The translations under genes and the position numbers were made by a program. A stretch of DNA of 21,690 nt, taken from positions 1-21,690 of the forward strand of contig CAQBKK010000015.1 of the NCBI GenBank assembly GCA_948760655.1, in the 5' to 3' direction. This document shows, piece by piece, positions 1-6,974 of this stretch; position 1 is the stretch's first letter, and every line of letters starts with the position of its first letter. A model generated the notes under the pieces. It was not told the origin of the DNA. It worked only from the letters and a program-made list of their open reading frames with translations, and made no database searches. Source of the stretch: an uncultured Bacilli bacterium. Lineage in GTDB: Bacteria; Bacillota_I; Bacilli_A; RF39; UBA660.

Positions 1-1880
1 CTTCCTTCTGGTACATAATAGTTCCCTTCTGGACTTTGATAAATCACCTTATCCCCACTTCCACTCGTTATAATTTGAAAGCCTTTTAAAGTATTTTTTG
101 CTTCTTCTAAAGACATCCCAACTACATCAGGCAATACTACATACTTTGTATCTAACCATGTATATTCTCTAGGCATTCCCTCTTGTGTTTTTTTATAACC
201 ATACAAATCAATTGCTGCCTTAAAAACATTTTTAGCAATTGGTGCCGATACGACTCCTCCATATTGTGTAATTCCTTTTGGATTATCAATGGCAACGTAA
301 ACCACAAGCTCTGGATCATCTGCTGGCATAAATCCCATAAAAGAAACGATATAATTTCCTACCATATATGTACCATTTTGCACCTTCTGGGCTGTTCCTG
401 TTTTTCCTCCAACACGATAATTTTCAATATACGCATTCTTTCCACTACCATTAGCAACAACACTTTCTAAAGCGTAGCGCACTAATGCACTTGTTTCTTC
501 ACTAACGACACGAACCCCCTCATCAGGTGTAAAAAGCTTTATCACACTATTCGTCTCTGGTTCTGTCATCTTTGATACAATATAAGGTGTATGTAAAATA
601 CCTCCATTAATAGCAGCGGATACAGCTCTTACTTGTTGGATGGGTGTTACGCTTATTCCTTGACCAAAACTTGTTGTTGCCAGTTCAACAGGTCCCATTT
701 GTTCCAAAGAAAACAAAATGCCACTTGCTTCTCCATTCAAATCAATTCCTGTTTTTTCTCCAAATCCAAAGCTTTTGATGTAATTAAGAAGACGCTCTGC
801 CCCAAGTTTTTGACCCATCACCACAAATCCAGGGTTACAAGAATTCTCTACTACCTGAAGCATCGTTTCTGCTCCATGTCCTCCAGCTTTCCAACATTTG
901 ATACGGGCATTTTCTACTTGTATAGATCCTCCATCATAATAGGAATCGTTAAACAAATTAATCGTTTGTTCTTCTAAAGAAGCAGCAAGAGTAATAATTT
1001 TAAAAGTACTTCCTGGTTCATACGTCATCCATACTGGTAAATTTCTATTGATTACTTCTACAGAGGAAGTTTGATAATTATTCGGATTAAAATTTGGACG
1101 TGAGGCCATTGCTAAAATTTCTCCTGTTTTTGGATTCATCGCTAAAATAAGAGCTTGTTCAGGACTATATTTAGAAATGACATTATCCAGTTCATTTTCT
1201 ACTGCTAGTTGTAAATCTATATCAATGGTAAGGTCTACATTTATCCCATCCTGTGGTTCTTCATACACTTCTGTTAAATTCAAACGATTTCCTTTTCCAT
1301 CAGAAAAATACTTAATGGCACCACTTGCTCCTGTGAGATATTCATCAAACTCAAGTTCTACTCCCGATAATCCTTGGTTATCAATTCCAACATATCCTAA
1401 AACATGAGAAAGTACATTTCCATAAGGATAATATCTTTTACTTTCCTTTACTAAGTATACCCCATCATACCCCAAATTATTTATCTGTTCTGCTACGTCA
1501 TAAGATAGTTGTCTGCCCTCTGGATGTACTCTTTCAATCGAGGTTTTCTTACTCACATGGCGATACATTTCTTCATAACTTACTCCTAAAATCTCTGCTA
1601 GACTCTTGGAAACCTCTTCTTTATTCACGATTTGGTTAGGAATAACCACTAATGAAGTGGTCGTAATATTTGTTGCTAATACTTTCCCGTTACGATCTCT
1701 AATTTCTCCACGATCTGCACTAATGGGAAGTTCTCTACTCCATAAAGACTCTGCCAAACTCGATAATTTATTGTAACTAAATACTTGAATATAAAAAACT
1801 CTACCAATAATCAGTAGTAAACATACAATCACTACTAAAAATACAACTCGCATTCGAATATGAATAGTATTAAAAAACAT
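1..1880 (-). CDS. spoVD: SpoVD-type class B penicillin-binding protein, 3' end cut by window edge
   Basis: This is a peptidoglycan transpeptidase anchored in the membrane; SpoVD makes spore cortex in Bacillus, and close relatives act in septation. I placed the ATG at 1880 because AAAGGAG lies just upstream. One membrane helix spans about residues 12-33, followed by the class B dimerisation motif RGEIRDRNG (57-65). The transpeptidase motifs are all present: S291-T-F-K, S347-C-N and K493-T-G. A single PASTA domain begins in the last ~50 visible residues, and 626 codons are visible. Cys329 and Cys348 (the latter inside S-C-N) lie 19 residues apart, the spacing I recall for the redox-active pair of B. 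subtilis SpoVD. The text around them (KCWK, GGHG, ENSCNPGFV) also resembles SpoVD more than PBP2B. I see no convincing promoter between the hsp20 terminator and the start. It could instead be the housekeeping FtsI of this lineage. Confidence 0.88.
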   Translation of the reverse strand, partial: MFFNTIHIRMRVVFLVVIVCLLLIIGRVFYIQVFSYNKLSSLAESLWSRELPISADRGEIRDRNGKVLATNITTTSLVVIPNQIVNKEEVSKSLAEILGVSYEEMYRHVSKKTSIERVHPEGRQLSYDVAEQINNLGYDGVYLVKESKRYYPYGNVLSHVLGYVGIDNQGLSGVELEFDEYLTGASGAIKYFSDGKGNRLNLTEVYEEPQDGINVDLTIDIDLQLAVENELDNVISKYSPEQALILAMNPKTGEILAMASRPNFNPNNYQTSSVEVINRNLPVWMTYEPGSTFKIITLAASLEEQTINLFNDSYYDGGSIQVENARIKCWKAGGHGAETMLQVVENSCNPGFVVMGQKLGAERLLNYIKSFGFGEKTGIDLNGEASGILFSLEQMGPVELATTSFGQGISVTPIQQVRAVSAAINGGILHTPYIVSKMTEPETNSVIKLFTPDEGVRVVSEETSALVRYALESVVANGSGKNAYIENYRVGGKTGTAQKVQNGTYMVGNYIVSFMGFMPADDPELVVYVAIDNPKGITQYGGVVSAPIAKNVFKAAIDLYGYKKTQEGMPREYTWLDTKYVVLPDVVGMSLEEAKNTLKGFQIITSGSGDKVIYQSPEGNYYVPEG

Positions 1881-1915
1881 AATGGCGCTCCTTTATAAAA
1901 GTTTATGAGAAAACC

Positions 1916-1962
1916 AAAAAAAAAGAAGTATTTTTCCTACTCTATATCAATATACTTCTTTT
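1916..1962 (-). terminator. Intrinsic terminator of hsp20
   Basis: On the minus strand an 11-bp stem (plus-strand arms 1921-1931 and 1952-1962) with a 20-nt loop is followed by nine U residues (plus-strand A run 1916-1924, overlapping the stem base). The hsp20 stop codon lies inside the loop. It separates hsp20 from the PBP gene that starts at 1880. The large loop makes the hairpin moderately weak, so readthrough is plausible. Confidence 0.6.
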
Positions 1963-2350
1963 CTAGCACTTTCTTTTCCTCTTTTTTAGGAATTTCTATA
2001 TTCAATATACCATTTAGAAAATTTGCTTTTATATCTTCACTTTCTATATCTTCGCCGACATAAAAACTTCTTGAACAAGAACCAGAATATCTTTCTTTAC
2101 GAACAAATTTCCCTTCTTCTTTTTCTTCAGCATTTTTTTCTATCGTAGCTTCAATAGTTAAATACCCTTCTTCAATACTCATTTTGATATTTTCTTTAGA
2201 ATATCCAGGTAAATCTACAGCTATTTCATATTTGTCATTCTTTTCTTTAATATCTGTACGCATCATTTTACTTTCATGATTTGTAAAAATTGGATCTAAA
2301 AAAGCATCCTCCCATAAATCAAAATCATTTCTTTTTGGTATCATCATCAT
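1937..2350 (-). CDS. hsp20: Hsp20/alpha-crystallin family small heat shock protein
   Basis: An ATP-independent cytosolic holdase that binds unfolding proteins and forms oligomers. At 137 residues it has the usual length. The alpha-crystallin domain covers about 31-122: the sequence around DLPGYSKENI (47-56) and the conserved G-I-L-N-I-E-I-P strand (114-121) are the family's clearest marks. The C-terminal tail ends in Y-I-D-I-E, which provides an I-X-I type motif used for oligomer contacts. Three ATGs lie in a row (2350, 2347, 2344); AAAGGAAG upstream fits any of them. The gene is monocistronic, with its own promoter and a CIRCE operator upstream and a terminator overlapping the stop, so HrcA repression and heat induction are expected. 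It is unrelated to the capsule genes around it. Confidence 0.93.
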   Translation of the reverse strand: MMMIPKRNDFDLWEDAFLDPIFTNHESKMMRTDIKEKNDKYEIAVDLPGYSKENIKMSIEEGYLTIEATIEKNAEEKEEGKFVRKERYSGSCSRSFYVGEDIESEDIKANFLNGILNIEIPKKEEKKVLEKKYIDIE

Positions 2351-2406
2351 ATAAATTCGCTTCCTTTCTTATTTGTTACTATTTTGTGTAACCTTTGCCT
2401 TTTATA

Positions 2407-2424
2407 TGTAAAATACCTTTTACA
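2407..2424 (-). other. Hairpin at the predicted 5' end of the hsp20 transcript
   Basis: TGTAAAA (2407-2413) and TTTTACA (2418-2424) form a perfect 7-bp inverted repeat around a 4-nt loop. The predicted transcription start of the hsp20 promoter falls at about 2424, so the mRNA would begin with this stem-loop. A 5'-terminal hairpin can protect mRNA from decay; it could also melt with heat. It does not cover the ribosome binding site (about 2359-2366). Confidence 0.35.
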
Positions 2425-2430
2425 TTTTTA

Positions 2431-2458
2431 ATTATAACACTATTTTTAGCACCGTCAA
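2431..2458 (-). promoter_or_regulatory. Vegetative promoter of hsp20
   Basis: On the minus strand TTGACG (2458-2453) is followed after 16 bp by a perfect TATAAT (2436-2431). The start point should fall near 2424, about 75 nt before the hsp20 ATG. The -35 box lies inside the CIRCE operator, so repressor binding would block polymerase. Confidence 0.75.
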
Positions 2459-2472
2459 GCATAAAGTGCTAA
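2446..2472. promoter_or_regulatory. CIRCE operator (HrcA binding site)
   Basis: TTAGCACCG, nine bases, then AAGTGCTAA: the 9-9-9 layout of the CIRCE consensus (TTAGCACTC-N9-GAGTGCTAA). The outer seven bases of each arm are perfect; the inner two positions of each arm deviate. It overlaps the -35 box and spacer of the hsp20 promoter, the expected arrangement for HrcA repression. CIRCE more often controls groES-groEL and hrcA-grpE-dnaK, so its use here puts hsp20 in the same regulon. Confidence 0.82.
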
Positions 2473-2475
2473 TTT

Positions 2476-2592
2476 TTATTTTCTATCTATAGACATCTTT
2501 TCTTCTATTTTTGTACATTTAGAAGAAACAAAGCATAAAGAATAAATAAGTAAAAATAAGAACAAAATTCCTAAAAATAAAAAAAATTTCAT
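2476..2592 (-). CDS. Possible 38-residue single-pass membrane mini-protein
   Basis: ATG at 2592 opens a 38-codon frame ending TAA at 2476. Residues 1-22 are almost wholly hydrophobic (starting MKFFLFLGILF), followed by a charged tail rich in K, E and D, the shape of a small membrane protein. An AGGGAAG element lies upstream but 13 nt from the ATG, further than ideal. Against it: the hydrophobic part is read from a T-rich tract that may instead be the U-tail of a terminator-like structure after cpsB (see the inverted repeat at 2588-2647). No family is recognised. Its end lies just upstream of the CIRCE element. Confidence 0.3.
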   Translation of the reverse strand: MKFFLFLGILFLFLLIYSLCFVSSKCTKIEEKMSIDRK

Positions 2593-2647
2593 AAAAACAC
2601 CATAACTTCCCTATCTTTAAGATAAGCAAAAATAACATTTTTATGAA
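2588..2647. repeat. Inverted repeat with U-rich tail after the last cpsB, possible weak terminator
   Basis: TTCATAAAAA (2588-2597) and TTTTTATGAA (2638-2647) are perfect 10-bp inverted arms about 40 nt apart. In the minus-strand transcript the second arm is followed by a long U-rich stretch, so it could end the capsule transcript directly after cpsB (stop at 2649). The arms are AT-only except for one C/G pair and the loop is long, so the structure would be weak. The second arm also contains the start codon of the candidate mini-protein. Confidence 0.3.
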
Positions 2648-2648
2648 T

Positions 2649-3374
2649 TTATTTAATCTCTTCATTACAAATAACTTGTAAAGGATTCAAATAAGTTAAT
2701 AAATAAAATTTATCTTTTGTTATATATTTCTGAATCTTGTGCTTCGACTTTTCAAATGTAGAAAACAAGGAGCTATCTGCATGATGAATATCTGTGGCTA
2801 AAAAAGAATATATTCCTTTTTTTAAATAGAAAAGAAATTGTTTTTTGGCTTTTTTCCCATACTTTCCATAAATATTTTCAATATTCCCTTGAAATAAACA
2901 GCCCATAAGAAGCAATTTTTCAACAATTTCAAAAGAATCATAAAAATAAAGATAACGTTCTGGATGGGCAATAATAGGAACGTATCCTTGATTTCTTAAC
3001 GAAAACAAAATATCCATCATATCATTCATCATTTGAAAAATAGGAAATTCAATTAACAAATAACGACTACCATTCAAAGCATAAATTTCTTCTCTTTTTA
3101 AAAGTTCCAATAAATGCGACGTCAAAAATATTTCATTCCCTAAATATAAAGAAATAGGAATATTTTCTTTCTTTACAGCATCTTGTAATTCATAAAACTT
3201 TTTAAACTTTACTACATTATTACTACTATAAGTACTATTTTCTATATAATGAGGAGTAACAATTACAGAAGTAATCCCCCTAAGAGAAAATTGTTTTAAA
3301 ATTTCTATACTTTCTTCTAAACTTCGAGCACCATCATCCAAACAATCTAATATATGAGAATGAATATCAATCAT
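2649..3374 (-). CDS. cpsB: CpsB-type PHP-domain tyrosine-protein phosphatase (copy 1)
   Basis: A metal-dependent phosphatase of the CpsB/YwqE family (PHP fold) that removes phosphate from the tyrosine tail of the CpsD kinase. Numbered from the ATG at 3374 (241 aa), metal ligands appear in family order: D3-I-H5-S-H7, D13-D14-G, T40-P-H42-Y, G-N-E81, E109, H137 in AHPERY, D195-I-H197. A GTG nine bases upstream (3383), overlapping the cpsD stop, is an alternative start; the ATG is preferred because it puts the two ligand histidines at 5 and 7 as in characterised CpsB proteins. No good ribosome site is visible, so translation is probably coupled to cpsD. It is the last clear gene of the capsule locus and a paralogue of the gene at 4844-5578. 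Confidence 0.9.
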   Translation of the reverse strand: MIDIHSHILDCLDDGARSLEESIEILKQFSLRGITSVIVTPHYIENSTYSSNNVVKFKKFYELQDAVKKENIPISLYLGNEIFLTSHLLELLKREEIYALNGSRYLLIEFPIFQMMNDMMDILFSLRNQGYVPIIAHPERYLYFYDSFEIVEKLLLMGCLFQGNIENIYGKYGKKAKKQFLFYLKKGIYSFLATDIHHADSSLFSTFEKSKHKIQKYITKDKFYLLTYLNPLQVICNEEIK

Positions 3375-3382
3375 AATAATCA

Positions 3383-4051
3383 CTATTCATAATAATTTCC
3401 ATAATAACTTCCATGTGTATCAGCTGTTCGATTTACAATAACCCCAGCAATATCTGCACCTACACTTATTAAACTCTTCTTTGTAAACTCTAAATCATTA
3501 GTCTTAGTATAATTTAAAGAAGCAACAATAACCGTTTTATCAACATATTTAGTTAAAATCAAAGAATCCGTAAGCCCATTAACAGGTGTACCATCTAAAA
3601 TAATATAATCAAAACGTTCAGACAAAGTGCGAATTAAAACTCTTGTCTTTGGAGAATTCAAAAGTTCACTCGGATTGGGAGGTACCACTCCTTTAGGAAG
3701 TAAATACAAATTCTCAATATTGGTTTTCTTAATATAACTATTAAACTTTGTTTCTACATTTTCTAAAAGTAAATTAGAAAGTCCTCGATCATTTTCAACA
3801 TTAAAAATCTTATGCAATCTTCCTTTTCGCATATCACAATCCAAAAGAAGCACTTTACTTCCATTTTGAGCAAATGCAGTCGCTAAATTCGTACTGATAA
3901 AACTTTTCCCCTCAGAAGGCACAGAAGAAGTAACAAGAATAGAATGCACTTTTTTATCTACTCCTGAAAACTCTAAATTTGTTCTAATAATACGTATAGC
4001 TTCTGCAACACTAGACTTTGGATTGGTTTCTACAATAATTTCATGATTCAC
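3383..4051 (-). CDS. cpsD: CpsD-type bacterial tyrosine kinase, autophosphorylating (copy 1)
   Basis: The cytoplasmic BY-kinase of the capsule length-control system; it works with the membrane activator CpsC and is dephosphorylated by CpsB. At 222 aa it is full length. Walker A is TSSVPSEGKS (41-50), Walker A' is LLLDCD (68-73), and the Walker B position reads ILDGTP (151-156), where DTPP or DSPP is more usual. The tail ends in Y-Y-x-x-Y-Y (216-221), a short tyrosine cluster for autophosphorylation. The start is GTG at 4051, overlapping the cpsC stop, with AAGG just upstream. The N-terminal NPKSSVAEAIR and following RTN motif matches the part of this family that packs against the neighbouring subunit. 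It is paralogous to 5565-6239 over its full length. Confidence 0.92.
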   Translation of the reverse strand: MNHEIIVETNPKSSVAEAIRIIRTNLEFSGVDKKVHSILVTSSVPSEGKSFISTNLATAFAQNGSKVLLLDCDMRKGRLHKIFNVENDRGLSNLLLENVETKFNSYIKKTNIENLYLLPKGVVPPNPSELLNSPKTRVLIRTLSERFDYIILDGTPVNGLTDSLILTKYVDKTVIVASLNYTKTNDLEFTKKSLISVGADIAGVIVNRTADTHGSYYGNYYE

Positions 4052-4743
4052 TTTGCCTTACCCCCTTTTTTCTTTTTAGAATAATCAGGAACAGATCCTA
4101 AAATAGTAAGTTCAAACTTTCTTTCTACATCTTGTATACTTTTAATCGTTGTATCAAAATAATAAATAACAAAAAGTAAAACAAATGCAATAATAACGCC
4201 ACCTACAACATAAAGAAATACTTGCTTTGTAGTATTAAAATTAGAAGGAATAGTCTCTATCTCCGCATAATCAAGCACAGAAACATTAGACAAATTATAT
4301 AATTCCTTTGCCTCTTTACTAAACACATCTGCCACTTCATTAGCAATCAAATAAGCTTCTTTTGCTTCTAAATTAGTAACAGATATTTCTATAATTTCAG
4401 TATCATTTATAGAACCTACATGAATCATCTTGGCAAGTTCAGTTGTCGTATAATCTAAATGTAAATTTTCAATAACTTGGTTTAAAACTCGACGACTTTT
4501 TACAATTTCTTGATACGTACCTACAAGTTTTGAATTAACTGTCAAATCAGATTGCGTAATAGAAGACTCATTATTATTACTAAAACCAGTTAATATAATA
4601 CTTGTCTTCGAAGTAAATAAAGGCTTTTGTATAAAAAGAGAATACAAACACCCACAAGTAACTACAAAGGCAACAATTGCTAGAAAAGAAACTATTTTTG
4701 AACTAAAATACATAAATAAATCTCGAATATCTAACTCTTCCAT
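4048..4743 (-). CDS. cpsC: CpsC-type Wzz chain-length regulator and kinase activator (copy 1)
   Basis: A polysaccharide co-polymerase (Wzz family) of 231 aa. It has two membrane helices, about 17-38 and 174-196, with the segment between them outside the cell and a short cytoplasmic C-terminus that recruits and activates CpsD. The extracellular part carries the typical T-Y-Q-E-I and V-L-N-Q-V-I motifs (77-91). The tail ends in a lysine-rich stretch. The ATG at 4743 has AAAGAGG upstream. This is the first gene of the second (downstream) module, with an extended -10 promoter about 30 nt before it and a terminator before that, so the module can be expressed apart from the rest of the locus. Confidence 0.9.
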   Translation of the reverse strand: MEELDIRDLFMYFSSKIVSFLAIVAFVVTCGCLYSLFIQKPLFTSKTSIILTGFSNNNESSITQSDLTVNSKLVGTYQEIVKSRRVLNQVIENLHLDYTTTELAKMIHVGSINDTEIIEISVTNLEAKEAYLIANEVADVFSKEAKELYNLSNVSVLDYAEIETIPSNFNTTKQVFLYVVGGVIIAFVLLFVIYYFDTTIKSIQDVERKFELTILGSVPDYSKKKKGGKAK

Positions 4744-4770
4744 ATCATGCCTCTTTCTATTCTACTAAAA

Positions 4771-4799
4771 ATTATAACATGAAGAAAACTTTTTGTATA
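4771..4799 (-). promoter_or_regulatory. Internal promoter in front of the second CpsC-D-B module
   Basis: On the minus strand TATACA (4799-4794), 17 bp, then a perfect TATAAT (4776-4771) preceded by TG-T, making an extended -10. The start would fall near 4764, about 20 nt before the cpsC ATG. It lies directly after the terminator at 4803-4831. Confidence 0.65.
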
Positions 4800-4802
4800 G
4801 AT

Positions 4803-4831
4803 AAAAAAAAGCATCTTCATAAAGAAGATAC
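4803..4831 (-). terminator. Intrinsic terminator between the two CpsC-D-B modules
   Basis: An 8-bp stem with one G-U pair (arms 4811-4818 and 4824-4831), a 5-nt loop, then eight U residues in the minus-strand transcript (A run 4803-4810). It follows cpsB copy 2 (stop at 4844) by 12 nt. Together with the promoter just beyond, it splits the locus into two transcription units, or reduces flow from one to the next. Confidence 0.75.
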
Positions 4832-4843
4832 TAATAGAGTTTT

Positions 4844-5578
4844 CTAATTTTCATCATAAACGCCATCAATTATTTTTTGTGGATTATAATACATTAAATT
4901 GTCAATATAATCATCGTCTACTATATTTTTTAACTTTTTTTGAATTTTAGAAAATCGACTAAAAAATTTAGCATTTTCGCGATGAATATCACTTCCAAGA
5001 ACAAAATATTTATGTTGTTTTAATAAACGTATAGCTAACTTCTGAGAAGATTTCCCATACTTTCCAACAAACGATTCTAAATTTCCTTGTAATAATATTC
5101 CCATATCTGTATACTTTTCAATCAATTTAGGATTATCTAAAAAGATGCGATAACGCTCAGGATGAGCAAGAACAATATGAACTCCACTAGCAATTAGTTC
5201 AAAAAGTAAATCTAAATCTGTATGTAAATGTTCTAAAAGTGGAAGTTCTACTAACAGATAATTGGTTTGATTCATAGTAAAAATATCTTTACTTTTAATT
5301 CTTTCAATAATAGTTTCAAATAAATAAACTTCATTCCCCAAGTACAATTCCAAAAGAATATTTTCTTCTTTTAATTTTTCTCTTAACTTTCTAACGATTT
5401 CCTTTTTTATTCTATTATTTGCAACATATTCTGTATTTTCCATATAATGAGGTGTTAAAATGATTTTAGTATATCCAAGTTGGTACATTTGCTTAAGTAT
5501 GGCTAAACTCTCTTCTAGCGTTTTAGATCCATCATCAATACCATATAAAATATGAGAATGTGTATCAATCATTGACAT
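4844..5578 (-). CDS. cpsB: CpsB-type PHP-domain tyrosine-protein phosphatase (copy 2)
   Basis: Same role as the gene at 2649: hydrolysis of phosphotyrosine on the partner BY-kinase. It has 244 aa with all PHP metal ligands: D-T-H7-S-H9, D15-D16-G, P43-H44, G-N-E83, E111, H139 in AHPERY, and D197-I-H199. The ATG at 5578 lies inside the tyrosine-tail codons of cpsD copy 2 (14-nt overlap); a second in-frame ATG at 5572 would give the exact residue numbering of copy 1. No independent ribosome site is clear, so coupling to cpsD is likely. An intrinsic terminator follows the stop codon. Confidence 0.9.
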   Translation of the reverse strand: MSMIDTHSHILYGIDDGSKTLEESLAILKQMYQLGYTKIILTPHYMENTEYVANNRIKKEIVRKLREKLKEENILLELYLGNEVYLFETIIERIKSKDIFTMNQTNYLLVELPLLEHLHTDLDLLFELIASGVHIVLAHPERYRIFLDNPKLIEKYTDMGILLQGNLESFVGKYGKSSQKLAIRLLKQHKYFVLGSDIHRENAKFFSRFSKIQKKLKNIVDDDYIDNLMYYNPQKIIDGVYDEN

Positions 5579-6239
5579 AATAATCGCTATAATAAGAACT
5601 AGAAGAAGTATTTGAAACTTTATTTAAAACAACACCAGCAATATCAACTTCCAAATTTTGTAAACTTTTAATTGTATTCTCTAATAAATTCATTTTTGTA
5701 TAATTAGCAGCACTAACCACTACTACTTTATCAACATATTTAGTAAAAACTAAAGAATCAGTAAGCCCTGTAATAGGAGTACCATCAAAGATGATAATAT
5801 CATAATCTTTCTCTATTTGTTCTAAAAAATGTGTCATATTAGGAGAATCTAAAAGCTCACTAGGATTTGGAGGAACCACACCTCTTGAAATAAAAGATAA
5901 ATTCTCAATTCCTGTCTCTTTTATATATTTTTTATATTTTTTTCCATCATCATTTACAAGTAACTCAGAAAACCCATTCTTATTACTAGCTTTAAATATT
6001 TGATGTAGTCTTCCTAACCGTAAATCACAATCAACAAGCAAAACTTTCAAATTTTTTTGGGCAAAAGAAACAGCCAAATTAGAACTAACAAAACTTTTTC
6101 CTTCCCCCTTCACAGAAGAAGTAACTAAAAGCATTTTCCCCTTTTTTAACTTTAATGAAAATTGAATGTTCGTTCTAATTACACGAATAGCTTCAGCAAC
6201 AGAAGACTTAGGATTTTTATTTACTATTAATTCATCCAT
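5565..6239 (-). CDS. cpsD: CpsD-type bacterial tyrosine kinase (copy 2)
   Basis: A full-length (224 aa) autophosphorylating BY-kinase. Walker A is SSVKGEGKS (41-49), Walker A' LLVDCD (67-72), and the Walker B position IIFDGTP (149-155) carries the same D-G-T-P variant as copy 1. The C-terminus holds four tyrosines (Y216, Y217, Y220, Y221) followed by V-N-D. Start ATG at 6239 overlaps the cpsC stop as TAATG. Nearly identical motif placement with 3383-4051 shows the two are duplicates that have since diverged, mainly in the middle (about 76-112) and in helix regions. Confidence 0.92.
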   Translation of the reverse strand: MDELIVNKNPKSSVAEAIRVIRTNIQFSLKLKKGKMLLVTSSVKGEGKSFVSSNLAVSFAQKNLKVLLVDCDLRLGRLHQIFKASNKNGFSELLVNDDGKKYKKYIKETGIENLSFISRGVVPPNPSELLDSPNMTHFLEQIEKDYDIIIFDGTPITGLTDSLVFTKYVDKVVVVSAANYTKMNLLENTIKSLQNLEVDIAGVVLNKVSNTSSSSYYSDYYVND

Positions 6240-6949
6240 TATTTATTCCCCCTTTTCTTATTCTTTCTTTTATTATTATAATCTGGAATAGAGCCAAGTA
6301 CAGGAACATCTATTTTTGATTCAATCTGAGCAGTATTCTTTATTGTAGTATCAAAATAATAAACAATAAACAAAATAATAAAAGCAATAATTATTCCTGC
6401 CCCAAAAGACACTAAAATAGATTTTTCAAGTCCGATATTAGAAGCCTTAGAAGCTATACTTGGTGTATCTAAAATACTAACATTAGAAACATTATAAATA
6501 GATTTAACTTCTTCACTGAATACATCAGCTATCTGCTTTACAATTTGATAAGCAAGTTCCGCATTCCCATCAACCACTGTTATTTTTATAATTTCTGTAT
6601 CCGTTACCCCTGTAACTGAAACTTTTTTAGCAAGTGTATCTACATCATAACTCAAATTTAAACTTTGAATCACTTGTTCTAAAACTTTTTTAGACTTTGT
6701 AATTTCTTGATAAGTCGCTAATAACTTTTGATTAATACTTAAATCATTTGTACTAATAGCTGCTTCATTTTCCTTAGTAGCATTCGTAAATCCTGTCAAA
6801 ATAAGAGAAGTAGAAGATTCATACTTGGGTTGTTGTAATACAGTTAAGTAAAAAACTCCTACAAAACATACACTAAGTACAATGGCAATAAAATACAATA
6901 TTTTAGATAAAAAATAACTCCCTAAATCTCTCAAATTAATCTCTTCCAT
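6239..6949 (-). CDS. cpsC: CpsC-type Wzz chain-length regulator and kinase activator (copy 2)
   Basis: A 236-aa polysaccharide co-polymerase with membrane helices at about 17-37 and 177-198 and a lysine/arginine-rich cytoplasmic tail for contact with CpsD. I chose the ATG at 6949 over one 24 nt upstream because AAGGGGGA lies just ahead of it and the N-terminus then starts MEEINLRDL, matching MEELDIRDL of copy 1. The external loop shares T-Y-Q-E-I-T and L-E-Q-V-I with its paralogue. It is the first gene of the upstream module, following the VanZ-like gene by about 40 nt. Confidence 0.9.
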   Translation of the reverse strand: MEEINLRDLGSYFLSKILYFIAIVLSVCFVGVFYLTVLQQPKYESSTSLILTGFTNATKENEAAISTNDLSINQKLLATYQEITKSKKVLEQVIQSLNLSYDVDTLAKKVSVTGVTDTEIIKITVVDGNAELAYQIVKQIADVFSEEVKSIYNVSNVSILDTPSIASKASNIGLEKSILVSFGAGIIIAFIILFIVYYFDTTIKNTAQIESKIDVPVLGSIPDYNNKRKNKKRGNK

Positions 6950-6974
6950 GTCAATCCCCCTTAAATTTGCCATT

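Noticed and set aside
183..1407. Plus-strand open frames at 183-470, 633-977 and 1177-1407
   Set aside because: They lie antisense to the PBP gene, lack ribosome sites, and their products are rich in S, C, I and F as expected from the complement of a real gene.
6950..6973. Upstream ATG (6973) as start of cpsC copy 2
   Set aside because: It lacks a ribosome site, while the ATG at 6949 has AAGGGGGA at good spacing and aligns with the start of copy 1.
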